A DNA stretch of 64,000 nucleotides. Origin: Gemmatimonadaceae bacterium (lineage in GTDB: Bacteria; Gemmatimonadota; Gemmatimonadetes; Gemmatimonadales; Gemmatimonadaceae). Of this stretch, positions 35,381-44,802 are shown in pieces; the stretch's first letter is position 1; the number at the start of each line of letters is the position of its first letter. Location: positions 20,921 to 84,920 of the forward strand of contig JADLCY010000004.1 in assembly GCA_020846935.1 (NCBI GenBank). Reading direction: 5' to 3'. The notes under the pieces were generated by a model. That model worked only from the letters and a program-made list of their open reading frames with translations. It was not told where the DNA came from and ran no database searches. Position numbers and translations under genes: made by a program.

Positions 35381-37006
35381 CTACGCGCCCACCGGAGCCG
35401 CTCGACGCGCGCGGTGCTCTTCCCATTCGATGAACGGCCCATCGAAGTCCGTCAGGTGCGCACCGTCGAATGCCCAGACGCGCGTCGCCACCTCACGAAG
35501 AAAGGCGCGATCGTGACTCACCAGCAACACCGACCCTTCGTACTCATCGAGCGCATCCTCGAGCACCTCGATGTTCTCGACGTCGAGATGGTTGGTGGGC
35601 TCATCGAGGATCAGCAGGTTCGCGTGCGAGAGCGTCATGAGGGCGAGCGCCATCCGGGCGCGCTCGCCACCGGAGAGCGTCCGGATCTCGCGAAAGATCT
35701 CCTCGCCGCTGAATCCAAAGGCGCCCAGGCAGTTCTGCACCTGGCCCCGGTTCCAGAGCGGCCGCTTGTCCTGGATCGCGTCTGAGAGTGACTTGTCGAG
35801 CGGAAGGTCGGCCAGATCCTGCCGGAACCACGCCGCCGTGATCGACCCGCCGATCCGTGCTTCGCCGCCGGCCGGCGCGCGGTCGCCAATGATGGTCGAG
35901 ATGAACGAGGACTTGCCGGCGCCGTTCGGCCCGACGAGTGCCACGAAATCGTTCCGGCGCAGCACCGCCGAGAAGTCCTTCACGAGCACTCGGCCCGGCA
36001 CTTCCACGCGCAGATCCCGGATCGCGATCACCTGATCGCCACCCCGTTCGGCCGGCTCGAACTGGAGCGACATCGCCGCCGGATCTCCCGGCGGCGGCGC
36101 GAGCCGCGGCAGCCGCTCCAGTCGCTTGCGCTTGCCCTTGGCCTGGAACGAGTTCACCCCTGCAATGTTGCGACGGATGTACTCCTCCTCCTTCTTCACG
36201 TAGGCGCGTTGCCGCTCCAGCTCCCGTTCTCTCGTCAGGCGCCGTTCGGCGCGCTGCGGGACAAACTGGGAGTAGTTCCCCTTGTACCACTCGCTCGTCC
36301 GCCCTTCCACATGCACGATGTGCGTGGCAATCGCGTCGAGGAACGCACGGTCGTGCGAGACCACGATGACCGTTTCGTTCGCCTCGAGGAGCCACTCCTG
36401 AAGCCACGTCGTCGTGTCCAGATCGAGGTGGTTCGTCGGCTCGTCGAGCAGGAGCAGGTCGGCCGGTGCGATGAGCTGTGCGGCGAGGCCGACACGCCCG
36501 CGCTCTCCGCCAGAGAGCGAGGCCACCGAGCGCACCTTCGACTCCTCGGCGTCAAAGCCCAGGCCCTGGAGCACCGCGTCGACCCGCGCGTGGTAGACGT
36601 AGCCGCCAAGGTCCGCGAACCGCTCCTGATCGTGCCCGAACTGCTCGAGGAACGCCTCGGTGACTCGATCTCCGAGTTCGCCCATCTCGATGGCCTGTTC
36701 CGCCAGGCGCTGCTCGAGTGCAATCACCTCCCGCCACGCGGCCGCCCCAGCATCCCAGACCGTCGTCGCACCCTCGAACGCACGATGCTGGTCCAGCAGC
36801 GCATGCCGCAGGCCGGGTTTGCGCGCGACGCTCCCGGTCGTGGGTTTGAGTTCGCCGGTGATGAGCCTGAAGATCGACGACTTGCCCGCGCCGTTGCGGC
36901 CGATCACGCCCCACCGTTCGCCTTCGCCGACGGTGAACGTGACGTTCTTGAAGAGTTCCGTGGCGCCGAAGGAAACGCCGACGCCGGCAAGCGAAAGTAG
37001 GGTCAC
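35381..37006 (-). CDS. ABC-F family ATP-binding cassette protein
   Basis: Twin-ABC ATPase without membrane domain, 541 residues from GTG 37006; TTG 37054 is an upstream alternative, and neither has a good ribosome-binding site. First cassette: GRNGAGKSS, SLSGGERGR, LLLLDEPTNHLD. Second cassette: GPNGAGKSS, TLSGGERAR, LLILDEPTNHLD. The linker between them is highly charged (RERELERQRAYVKKEEEYI), as expected for the P-site tRNA interaction motif. ABC-F proteins act on ribosomes; subfamily (Uup, EttA or an antibiotic-protection type) cannot be assigned by eye. All catalytic motifs are intact. Confidence 0.9.
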   Translation of the reverse strand: MTLLSLAGVGVSFGATELFKNVTFTVGEGERWGVIGRNGAGKSSIFRLITGELKPTTGSVARKPGLRHALLDQHRAFEGATTVWDAGAAAWREVIALEQRLAEQAIEMGELGDRVTEAFLEQFGHDQERFADLGGYVYHARVDAVLQGLGFDAEESKVRSVASLSGGERGRVGLAAQLIAPADLLLLDEPTNHLDLDTTTWLQEWLLEANETVIVVSHDRAFLDAIATHIVHVEGRTSEWYKGNYSQFVPQRAERRLTRERELERQRAYVKKEEEYIRRNIAGVNSFQAKGKRKRLERLPRLAPPPGDPAAMSLQFEPAERGGDQVIAIRDLRVEVPGRVLVKDFSAVLRRNDFVALVGPNGAGKSSFISTIIGDRAPAGGEARIGGSITAAWFRQDLADLPLDKSLSDAIQDKRPLWNRGQVQNCLGAFGFSGEEIFREIRTLSGGERARMALALMTLSHANLLILDEPTNHLDVENIEVLEDALDEYEGSVLLVSHDRAFLREVATRVWAFDGAHLTDFDGPFIEWEEHRARRAAPVGA

Positions 37007-37217
37007 GCGAAGCGAGAGGAGGCCCGGGGAACGATGCAGGTCGCGCGCGCTCAAGTCCGAACGCGCGCGGCACCGGGTAAACTAACCTGACCGCAGTGCT
37101 CCCCTCGACGGTGGAACCCGGGGAAGGATCCACAGAGCCTCGGAACGCAGGCTTCGCGCCCCTTCAGCGCCGGCAAGCGTGTCGCGGGCTGTCCCGGCAG
37201 TAGCTGGCATACCGCTG

Positions 37218-37871
37218 TTAGTCCCGGCGAGCCCTCGTTTGTCGCCGGGAGATGGAAAGTGACGGCACCACGATGATGCGTCTGGAATTGATTCCGAGCG
37301 CCGACCGGTCGTGGAACACCCCCACCTCCGGCATGAAGGCATACTCCTCATTCCCCACCTTTGCCCCGAACGCCACGCCGATCGTCGGCCAGTCGGAGAC
37401 CGCGCCTCGTCGCAGGGGCACCACCTGGCTCATGCGCAGTGCGCCGTATGGCGTGATCGCTTTCGGCACCAGCTCCGAGGCGGACACATGCAGGATCAGT
37501 TCCCCATACAGGTGGTTGCCGCCGTTCACGACCCCGCCGCCGAGGGTATAGGCTCGCCAGATGCTGCTCTGTTCGTCGAACTGACGCCGCTTCATGTTCA
37601 CGATCAGGCCACTCAGGCTCGGCATCCGAACGCCCACGTCCATCGCCTCATCGACGCCGTAGCGATACTCCAGGTCCATGCCCCCACGCGGCGCGTACTT
37701 GCGGCCGGAGTCGCCGCGCAACTCGTATCCATGCGGCATCAGGAAGCTTGACTGGGAGAGCACCATGCTGCCTGGCTCCACGGTCTGCGCAGTCTGTCCC
37801 ACGGCATACGGGATGCACCCGGTCAGGGCGAGCAGGCCCAGATGGGCGAGGCGAGTGGATCGCGTTTCCAG
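37218..37871 (-). CDS. Lipoprotein of unknown function, non-canonical start suspected
   Basis: The first ordinary start is GTG 37802 (195 residues), but the frame upstream encodes a clean lipoprotein signal: RSTRLAHLGLLALTGC, with TGC at 37815-37817. The frame is open back to 37962 without ATG, GTG or TTG. CTG at 37871 lies 11 bases after GGAAGGG and would begin METRSTRL, so I place the start there. The body looks like a small outer-membrane beta protein (GGMDLEYRYGVDEAMDVGVR, NHLYGELILHVSASEL). A hairpin at 37222-37250 touches the stop codon. It is the last gene of the four-gene minus-strand envelope operon. A sequencing slip near the start is an alternative. Confidence 0.6.
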   Translation of the reverse strand: METRSTRLAHLGLLALTGCIPYAVGQTAQTVEPGSMVLSQSSFLMPHGYELRGDSGRKYAPRGGMDLEYRYGVDEAMDVGVRMPSLSGLIVNMKRRQFDEQSSIWRAYTLGGGVVNGGNHLYGELILHVSASELVPKAITPYGALRMSQVVPLRRGAVSDWPTIGVAFGAKVGNEEYAFMPEVGVFHDRSALGINSRRIIVVPSLSISRRQTRARRD

Positions 37872-37964
37872 CGTTGTGCTGGCCCTTCCGCATCGTGAGC
37901 GGGCGACTTCGTGATCCAGGCGGCTTGGAACTCGACGCGATGGTGGGCGACCGCATTGCTCAAG

Positions 37965-39113
37965 CTACTTCTTGATGGCGTAGGCGACCTCGAACCCCGT
38001 GTGATACAGGCGGTCGGTGTCCACGGCCGCCGTGTAGGTGCACTGCCCCGGAGTGCCGAAGCCCCCGCAGGCTCGCCAGGCGACTTCGCCCGTTGACGCG
38101 CGCACTGCGGCCAAGTGCCCGCCCGCATGTGTAATGAAGACCAAGCTGTCGTCGGCCACCAGCGGATCGGTGGCTGAGCCTCGCTGCGTATTCATACGCC
38201 ACCGCTCGGCACCGGTTGCGAGATCCAGCCCGACGATCGTTCCGAACGATGAGCCCAGCACCACGATGGAGCCCACCACCGCGGCAAACCTCGTGTCGCC
38301 AAGATCATCGCGCACGACGTGTGGTGCACGCCACCGCTCCGTCCCGGTGAGCTCGTCCACGGCGAGGACGTAGCCGTCGTCCATCGCCGTCACGATCACC
38401 AGACCACCGCCGACCGCCACGTTCCCGAGGCATCGCGAGGTGCGGAGCGGCCGACGAACGCGCAGTGGGCGTTCCCAAAGCACTGTGCCCGTGGCGCTGG
38501 CGAGGGCAACCAGCACACTGGTCCAGTCGCTCGACAGACACCCGAACACCCGGCCCCGCGCATAGACCGGGTCGTAGGCGACGTTAGTGTCTCCCGAGAT
38601 CGGTTGCACCCGCCAGATCGTTGCGCCGGTCCTCGCGTCGATCGCGACAAACTGGCCGTTGCTGGACCCGCCGAACACCGTGTCACCGTGCGCCGTGGGA
38701 TTCGACTGGGCCAGCACTACCCCCGGCAGCCCCACGCGCCACGCGGGGGCACCCGTGCGCCGATCGAAGGCCCACAGATCCACATCGGTGACGACCACGT
38801 TCGGGCCCGCGACCACTGTCCCGAAGCCCAAGGTCGCGCCCCCCGGCGCACCGATCGTGCGTCGCCAGCGCTCACGCCCGCTCCGCTTGTCCACGGCAAG
38901 GACTTCGTGGTTTCGCCCCAGAAAGAACGCGCTGGAGTCGTCGAACGAAGCCAGCCCTTGGCCGACGAGTGGCACCGACCATAGGTAGTCGCCGGGGTTC
39001 CGCGCCGGGGCGGGCCCTCCGTCGCCGGGAGGCAGGACACCCTCGCGCGAGCAGCCCTCGGCGCCGGCGAGCGCGATTGCGAGCAGGGCAGCTCGCCACA
39101 GGCCGCAGTGCAT
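37965..39113 (-). CDS. PQQ-like beta-propeller lipoprotein
   Basis: Product of 382 residues from ATG 39113 with lipobox GAEGC after WRAALLAIALA. The body is a chain of Trp-docked propeller blades resembling BamB or quinoprotein repeats: GRERWRRTIGAPGGATLG, DRRTGAPAWRVGLPGVVL, DARTGATIWRVQPISGD, TGTERWRAPHV and TGAERWRMNTQRG. No dehydrogenase catalytic residues are visible. It may be a scaffold or binding protein at the outer membrane rather than an enzyme. It starts 4 bases after the upstream lipase-like gene and is clearly in its operon. Confidence 0.82.
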   Translation of the reverse strand: MHCGLWRAALLAIALAGAEGCSREGVLPPGDGGPAPARNPGDYLWSVPLVGQGLASFDDSSAFFLGRNHEVLAVDKRSGRERWRRTIGAPGGATLGFGTVVAGPNVVVTDVDLWAFDRRTGAPAWRVGLPGVVLAQSNPTAHGDTVFGGSSNGQFVAIDARTGATIWRVQPISGDTNVAYDPVYARGRVFGCLSSDWTSVLVALASATGTVLWERPLRVRRPLRTSRCLGNVAVGGGLVIVTAMDDGYVLAVDELTGTERWRAPHVVRDDLGDTRFAAVVGSIVVLGSSFGTIVGLDLATGAERWRMNTQRGSATDPLVADDSLVFITHAGGHLAAVRASTGEVAWRACGGFGTPGQCTYTAAVDTDRLYHTGFEVAYAIKK

Positions 39114-39117
39114 ATGC

Positions 39118-40227
39118 TTATGGAACCGCGAGTGGACCTCCGGAACGCAGCAATCCGGCCATTCGCTGATAGACGAGATCTGATGAGGTCTCACCGAAAT
39201 GATTTGGCCCGTCGGGAACGGTCAGCAGGCCTCCACCAGGGTAGATCGCCTTCTCCAGCCCCACTACCGAATCCCCTACACACGAGTACGGCACGCCCGT
39301 GTACAACTCGCAGTACACCTCGTCCAGATTCCACAACGCCATCGTCCCGTACAGCCACTCGAACGCAAAGAAGTGGGCCTGATACTCCATGGCCAGGTTC
39401 CCGGGATTGCGATAAAGCAGATAGTGCCAGTACGTCGCCTCGTACAGATCGGCCAGCGCATACTGAACGTAGGCACAGCCCGTTTGGCTCATCCACAGCC
39501 CGCACAAGTACCCGCCGATCTGCGGCACGACCGACATGATCCCGTGCCGCCCCTGCGGCATCTCGGTGGCCTCTCGCGTCAGCGTGGTATCGTGATTGAG
39601 GTTCGCGTTGAAGGCCGACCCCGGTGCCATCTGGGTGCGGAGTTCACCGCTCATCAACCCGAGGAATCCATCCACGACGAAGGCCGTGGCCTGCGCCAAC
39701 ACGCCAGTGTAGGTCAGCGCTTCGATCCACACCAGCGTCGTCTGGTTGTCCGCTCCACCCAGGATGGTATTGAAGTGGCTGATCGGGTGCGCGAGTTCCA
39801 CCCCCGTGCTCATCACGAGCCCGGCCACCGCACCTGCGTTGCCGAACAGCGGCGCACCGCCGTGCGGGGTGCCCACCGTCACGATGCCTCGGTGCGTCGC
39901 CGGGGAATACCGACTCGCCATGCGGCTGGCGATGCCTCCGTTGCTGTGCCCCACGAAGATGCCCCCGTTCGGCCACCCGGCGGTATTGTACGCCAGCACC
40001 ACGCCCTGCGCCTCGTATGTCGAATTGTCGGGCAGGTTCGGCCGATACACCTGGATGCGCGAGCCAAACTCCTGCACCAGGCGCTGCTCGGTGAGTTGCC
40101 ATGTGCTGCCTGACGAGTTGAACCCATGAATCAGGCCAATGCGCTGCTGCGCGTCCGCTGTACGCGACGCCAGCGCGACGGCCATCGCGAACGCCGCGCG
40201 GGCGCTCAGCATTCGGGAGGCGATCAT
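39118..40227 (-). CDS. Secreted alpha/beta hydrolase (triacylglycerol-lipase-like)
   Basis: Product of 369 residues with a signal peptide (AAFAMAVALASRTADAQ). RIGLIHGFNSSGSTW supplies the oxyanion strand, the nucleophile Ser95 is in FVGHSNGGIAS, HGGAPLFGNAG follows as in bacterial lipases and PGAP1-like hydrolases, and PDGPNHFGETS near the end holds a candidate catalytic His. Six cysteines in the C-terminal half (YLCGLW, TGCAY, YCELY, SCVGD) may pair in the periplasm. ATG 40227 overlaps the preceding stop by four bases. Lipid or ester substrate is not defined. Confidence 0.82.
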   Translation of the reverse strand: MIASRMLSARAAFAMAVALASRTADAQQRIGLIHGFNSSGSTWQLTEQRLVQEFGSRIQVYRPNLPDNSTYEAQGVVLAYNTAGWPNGGIFVGHSNGGIASRMASRYSPATHRGIVTVGTPHGGAPLFGNAGAVAGLVMSTGVELAHPISHFNTILGGADNQTTLVWIEALTYTGVLAQATAFVVDGFLGLMSGELRTQMAPGSAFNANLNHDTTLTREATEMPQGRHGIMSVVPQIGGYLCGLWMSQTGCAYVQYALADLYEATYWHYLLYRNPGNLAMEYQAHFFAFEWLYGTMALWNLDEVYCELYTGVPYSCVGDSVVGLEKAIYPGGGLLTVPDGPNHFGETSSDLVYQRMAGLLRSGGPLAVP

Positions 40228-41048
40228 CGGTAGTCTCCGGATACGCGGCGAAGCACAGGATTGATCAGGCGAATCTCCACGGTGCGGCGCGTTGCTCCCC
40301 CACCGGGATCCGCCGTCTCGTGCCGCGAGTACGTGCGCACGAGTTCCCCACCACGAATCGCCTGGTAGCCATAGTGCGTCCGCGCCACGAGCTGCTGACG
40401 ATCGATCAGATTCTCCTCCACCACCACCCCGCTGCCAGGATCGACCGAAACTTCCAGCAGACGCGATCCGATGGGCAGCACGTACCGGTCATACCCACCA
40501 CGCGCGGTGACCCTGGCCGCCCCCGCGGCCAACAGATCCCGCACCGAGGCACCGGATCCTTTCTGATACACCACGCTGCCTAACCACGCATCGGGATCGA
40601 CCGCTCGGCTCGACGGAGCGCTCGCGGACGGCTTGGACCGGAACAGCTGGGGGACGTACTTCGCGGCCGCAGGCGCCGGCGCACCCGTTGGCGCCTGTCG
40701 CCACGCCGGGTTCAGATCGAGCGCCTCGCCCCTGGCGTTGCGCACGACCACGTCGCCGAACGCATCGCTCAGCTCGAGGCTGGCGGGCAGTGAGTCTGAT
40801 GTGGCTGGGGCCGCCCACGTGGCCGGCGCATGCGCGATCGTGGTAAGCCAGCCACCACGGGGGTCGCGACGCCGAGTCATCCTGAGTCGTCGGGCGGGAC
40901 TCGAGTCGGTGCGAGTCCTGGTGACCCGGATCAGCCGCACTTCGTATTCCGTCGCGAACTCGAGGACGGAGTCGGCGCTCATCACGAGCGCTGCGGGATC
41001 AACGGACAGCGAGCGCTGCGGTGGCGCGTCGCCGACACAGGCTACCAC
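40224..41048 (-). CDS. Predicted lipoprotein of unknown function, start obscured by a GA repeat
   Basis: Frame of 274 residues from GTG 41048, but Cys4 follows LLWLPWVVAC, a lipoprotein signal whose upper part (GGRYWAYRRLL) is in frame above the GTG. No ATG, GTG or TTG lies in that frame back to the TGA at 41193-41195. Instead an ATG at 41146 begins just before a (GA)9 run and is out of frame by one dinucleotide unit. The body has paired Arg-rich and beta segments (DSVLEFATEYEVRLIRVTR, GYDRYVLPIGSRLLEVSV) and ends with GGATRRTVEIRLINPVL. I recognise no family. It is the first gene of the operon with the lipase-like and propeller genes. Confidence 0.55.
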   Translation of the reverse strand: MVACVGDAPPQRSLSVDPAALVMSADSVLEFATEYEVRLIRVTRTRTDSSPARRLRMTRRRDPRGGWLTTIAHAPATWAAPATSDSLPASLELSDAFGDVVVRNARGEALDLNPAWRQAPTGAPAPAAAKYVPQLFRSKPSASAPSSRAVDPDAWLGSVVYQKGSGASVRDLLAAGAARVTARGGYDRYVLPIGSRLLEVSVDPGSGVVVEENLIDRQQLVARTHYGYQAIRGGELVRTYSRHETADPGGGATRRTVEIRLINPVLRRVSGDYR

Positions 41049-41124
41049 CCACGGTAGCCACAGAAGCCTGCGGTATGCCCAGTATCGCCCACCCCACGGC
41101 CGAGCCTGCTCTCCCTCTCCCGTC

Positions 41125-41143
41125 CTCTCTCTCTCTCTCTCTC
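41125..41143. repeat. Dinucleotide tract, (CT)9 on plus strand, (GA)9 in the transcript
   Basis: Nineteen uninterrupted bases of alternating C and T, flanked by more pyrimidine-rich sequence (41108-41124). It lies in the leader, or the first codons, of the minus-strand lipoprotein operon. Simple repeats of this length are rare in such GC-rich bacterial DNA. Confidence 0.85.
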
Positions 41144-41318
41144 CATTCCTCCACCCCGTGAACGCGACGCGCCGAGTGTAGGCGCGTCGTGTTCACCTGT
41201 CAATGCCGATCATGCGGATGAGGACGGCATCGAGGCCGACGAGCTCTGCTGGCTGCATGCTGTTGACAGTTTGCCTCACCTCGCACACACCCGCGCCCGC
41301 GCATGACGCTCGGCCGCA

Positions 41319-44300
41319 CTACATCAAATTGCACCCCTCGCTCCTGGCGCAGGCCGGATCGATCCGCGGGAGACGGAGCCGAGCCAGTTCCGCGTTCACC
41401 GCGGCCAGATCCACCCGCCACACCTCGGCCAGGCGTGTCGTGTAGCCCTTGAGTTCGGTCTCGAGAATCCCAAAGATCTCCGGCATGTAGGTGGTGGGCC
41501 GCCCGTCACCGCGCTCCGACATCGACAGCAGGTTCGCGAGCCGGTTGTTCACCTTGATCGGGAAGTTGAGCGGATCCTGGCCGCTCTGGTTGCGCACCTG
41601 GTACACGTTCTCCTCCACTTGCGAGGAATTTGTCCGCAGCGTCTCTCCCTTCGCTTTCAGGGCCGCGTCATCGGACTTCTTCAGGCGATCGTCGAGCTGT
41701 GACTTCACGCGGCGAATGGCGATGACTGCGTTGTTCGCCTCGGTCACCTTGTCGCGCACCTGACGGCCAAACAGGTACTGCGCGCGCAAGTCGGCGTCGG
41801 TGACGTCGGTGAGCCACGGATTGCGGCGCACCACGAGGGGAGCGCTCACCGTGTGCGCGTCGGCGGTGAGGCGCGCGGTATAGCGTCCGGGAGGCAACGC
41901 CGGGCCGTTGGTGCCCGCGCCCCAGAGGATCATTCCCGGAAAGCTGCTGGCGCTCGCCGAGCGTCCGTCCCAGGCCAAACGGTTCATGCCTGCCACGTTG
42001 GAGAGCGGAGGCGGTGCGCCAAAGCGACCACCGCCTTGCGGCGCGTTGGTTGAGTCGCGACGCGGTGGCGTCGTGTCATTCTCCCAGGATCGCAGCACGG
42101 CGCCGGTGGAATCCATGATCTCGAGCACGGCGCGCTTTGCCGGCGCCTTGAGCCACCAGCTCAACACGGCACCCGGGCCCGAGCGCACCGCCGGCGGTGG
42201 CGTGAACATGTGTGCGTCCTTCGCCAGCACCGCGGGCTCGTATTGACGCAGCGGGGCGATGTTGTCGAGCACCCAGAAGCTGCGACCGTGCGTGGCGATG
42301 ACCAGCTCGTTGCCTTCGACGATGAGGTCGGCCACGGGAACGTCGGGTAGTCCCGGGTTGAGTTCACTCCAGTTCGCTCCGTCGTCATACGAGATGTAGA
42401 CGCCGTGTTGCGTGGCGGCGTACAGCAGGCCGCGACGCGTCGGGTCTTCGCGGACCGCGTGAACATAGGCGTCCTCGCGGATGCCGTTCACGATCTTCGT
42501 CCACGTGCGCCCGAAGTCCGTGGTCCTGAAGATGTATGGGCGCAGATCGTTGAGCAGTGGCTTGCGCACCGAGATGTTCGCCGTGCCCGGCGAGAACACC
42601 GACGCATCGATCTGGCTCACGCGGCCGAAGTCGGGCATGTCGGGCGGCGTCACGTTGCGCCACGTCTTCCCGAAGTCGCGCGTCACGTGCACCAGGCCGT
42701 CGTCTGAGCCCGTCCAGATGAGGTTCGCGTCCTTCTTGCCGGGGCCCACGGAGAAGATCACGCCGTACACCTCGGGGCCGTTCATATCGCCGGTGATCGG
42801 GCCGCCGGACTTCTCCTGCGTCTCCGGCGCGTGGCGCGTGAGGTCGCCGGAGAGCTTCATCCACGTCTTGCCGCCGTCACGCGTGCCCCACAGGCGCTGC
42901 GACGACACGAACAGGAGCGAAGGGTCGGCCTTGGAGAAGATGATCGGGAACGTCCACTGCCAGCGCTCCTTGATCTCCTTCGAGGGCTCGCCAGAGTAGA
43001 ACCATGGATAGGGATTCACTTCCCGCGACGTATTGAGCCTTCGATTGAACTTGTCGACGTACGCGCCGTTGTTCGTGCCCGAGTAGAACAGGTCGGGATC
43101 GCGGGGGTCCGGGGCGATGTACCCCGGCTCGCCACCACCTGCCTGATAGGACACGGCCATACCGCCCGAGGTGATATCGCGCGCCGGTCCTCCGGCGCCG
43201 CCGCCACCGCCGCGCCGACCGCCGGTTCCCAGACCGAACGCGGCGGCGTTCCAGTTGAACGGAATACACAGCGTGCTGTTGTCCTGCTGGGAACCGCACA
43301 CGTGATACGGCACGTGGGCCGTGGTGATCGCGTGGTACCACTGCGCAGTGGGGAAGTCCTGGTCGGACCACCGCCCGCCCGTGTTCGTCGTGATGGCGCC
43401 GCCGCCGTCGTTGCCGATCACGAGGTGCGTAGCGTCGTCCGGATCGATCCACATGTCGTGGAAGTCGCCGTGCGTGCCGTTGCCCGTATTCACGAGCGTC
43501 TTGCCACCGTCGGTCGATCGATACTGGCTCACGTTCTGCAACCATACTACGTCGGCGTTCTTCGTGTCGGCGGTGACGTGCGTGTAGTAGAACGCCCGTT
43601 GCCGGATGTTGCGATCGCTGTTGATGAGCGCCCACGTAGCGCCCGCGTCTTCACTGCGGAACAGGCCGCCCTTCTCGTTCTCAACGAGTGCGAACACGCG
43701 GTTCGGGTTCACCGGCGACACGGCGACACCGATGCGTCCCACGAGGCCCGTCGGCATGCCCGGGTTGCGCGTGATCTCGGTCCAACTCTCGCCACCGTCA
43801 GTGGACTTGAACAGCCCACTCGACGGACCGCCGCTCGACATCTGGTATTCCTTCCGGTACGCCTCCCAGAGCGACGCATACATCACGTTGGGGTTGGTGC
43901 GGTCGATCGACAGGTCGATCGCCCCGGCCTTGCCGTCACGGAACAACACTCGGCGCCACGACCGACCGCCGTCGGTGCTCTTGAAGACGCCGCGCTCCTC
44001 GCTTGGCACGCTGTACTTGCCGAACGAGGCGACGAACACGATCTCGGGATTCGTGGGATGGATGCGGATCTTTGCGATGGCCTGCGACTCGCGAAAGCCC
44101 ACGTGCGTCCACGTCTTGCCGGCATCGGAGCTCTTGTACACGCCATCGCCCGGCATGATGTTGCCGCGGATACACGTCTCGCCCATCCCGATGTAGACCA
44201 CGTCGGGGTTGGTCTCGCTGACGGCCACGGCGCCCACCGACGCGCTGCGGATCTGGCCGTCGGTGACGGGCGCCCATGTGTCGCCGCCGTCGGTCGTCTT

Positions 44301-44588
44301 CCACAGGCCGCCGCCGACCGCGCCAAAGTACGCTTCGTTCCGTCGGCCCTTCACGCCCGAGGCGGCAATGGAGCGGCCGCCACGGTCGGGGCCGATGTTG
44401 CGCCAGCGGTACCCGGCGAGGAGCGCGGAGTCGAGCGCGAGTGGAACGTCGTCGCGGAGGTGGTCGTGCACGTGCGGCGCCAGGGCAACGAGCGGCACTG
44501 GCGCACTCGAGTCGGCAAGCCGCGTGGTGGGCACGGCCACCACGGCCGCGGCCAGGGGAGCGAGGAGCAGCGGACGCGAGATGAACAT
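41319..44588 (-). CDS. Large secreted sortilin/VPS10-type beta-propeller protein
   Basis: Product of 1089 residues from ATG 44588 with signal peptide (LLLAPLAAAVVAVP). Repeated BNR/Asp-box and VPS10 blades dominate: GLWKTTDGGDTWAPV, GVYKSSDAGKTWTHVG, GVFKSTDGGRSWRRVLF, GLFRSEDAGATWALIN and YISYDDGANWSELNPG. A conserved segment VCGSQQDNSTLC is shared in form with the second paralogue at 60.0-63.1 kb. A Gly/Arg-rich loop (GTGGRRGGGGGAGGPA) interrupts the middle. The C-terminal 230 residues add a beta domain (LPPGRYTARLTADAH) and a helical tail. Such proteins are often annotated glycosyl hydrolase by fold, but no catalytic residues can be named. It probably binds or processes extracellular polymer. 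Confidence 0.87.
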   Translation of the reverse strand: MFISRPLLLAPLAAAVVAVPTTRLADSSAPVPLVALAPHVHDHLRDDVPLALDSALLAGYRWRNIGPDRGGRSIAASGVKGRRNEAYFGAVGGGLWKTTDGGDTWAPVTDGQIRSASVGAVAVSETNPDVVYIGMGETCIRGNIMPGDGVYKSSDAGKTWTHVGFRESQAIAKIRIHPTNPEIVFVASFGKYSVPSEERGVFKSTDGGRSWRRVLFRDGKAGAIDLSIDRTNPNVMYASLWEAYRKEYQMSSGGPSSGLFKSTDGGESWTEITRNPGMPTGLVGRIGVAVSPVNPNRVFALVENEKGGLFRSEDAGATWALINSDRNIRQRAFYYTHVTADTKNADVVWLQNVSQYRSTDGGKTLVNTGNGTHGDFHDMWIDPDDATHLVIGNDGGGAITTNTGGRWSDQDFPTAQWYHAITTAHVPYHVCGSQQDNSTLCIPFNWNAAAFGLGTGGRRGGGGGAGGPARDITSGGMAVSYQAGGGEPGYIAPDPRDPDLFYSGTNNGAYVDKFNRRLNTSREVNPYPWFYSGEPSKEIKERWQWTFPIIFSKADPSLLFVSSQRLWGTRDGGKTWMKLSGDLTRHAPETQEKSGGPITGDMNGPEVYGVIFSVGPGKKDANLIWTGSDDGLVHVTRDFGKTWRNVTPPDMPDFGRVSQIDASVFSPGTANISVRKPLLNDLRPYIFRTTDFGRTWTKIVNGIREDAYVHAVREDPTRRGLLYAATQHGVYISYDDGANWSELNPGLPDVPVADLIVEGNELVIATHGRSFWVLDNIAPLRQYEPAVLAKDAHMFTPPPAVRSGPGAVLSWWLKAPAKRAVLEIMDSTGAVLRSWENDTTPPRRDSTNAPQGGGRFGAPPPLSNVAGMNRLAWDGRSASASSFPGMILWGAGTNGPALPPGRYTARLTADAHTVSAPLVVRRNPWLTDVTDADLRAQYLFGRQVRDKVTEANNAVIAIRRVKSQLDDRLKKSDDAALKAKGETLRTNSSQVEENVYQVRNQSGQDPLNFPIKVNNRLANLLSMSERGDGRPTTYMPEIFGILETELKGYTTRLAEVWRVDLAAVNAELARLRLPRIDPACARSEGCNLM

Positions 44589-44802
44589 CGTCTCTCTGGG
44601 ACGGTGGGTTGACGCGTGTCGAGCAATCGGGGACTCTGGAAACGTTGCAGCCGGGCGCACGCATTGGCAAACCCCGGATCCAGCGGTCCGCGCGTTCCCT
44701 TCCGTCACCCTGCTCGCGCCACGTCCTCGATCCCGGATCGCGGACGCGTCCCATCAGACGACGTCAACGTCGATGTGTTGTTCGGCCGGATGTCCGGTTA
44801 GA

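Noticed and set aside
42831..44612. Open frame of 593 codons antisense to the first sortilin-like gene
   Set aside because: Arg/Val/His-rich shadow; the minus-strand gene has clear repeated blades and a signal peptide.
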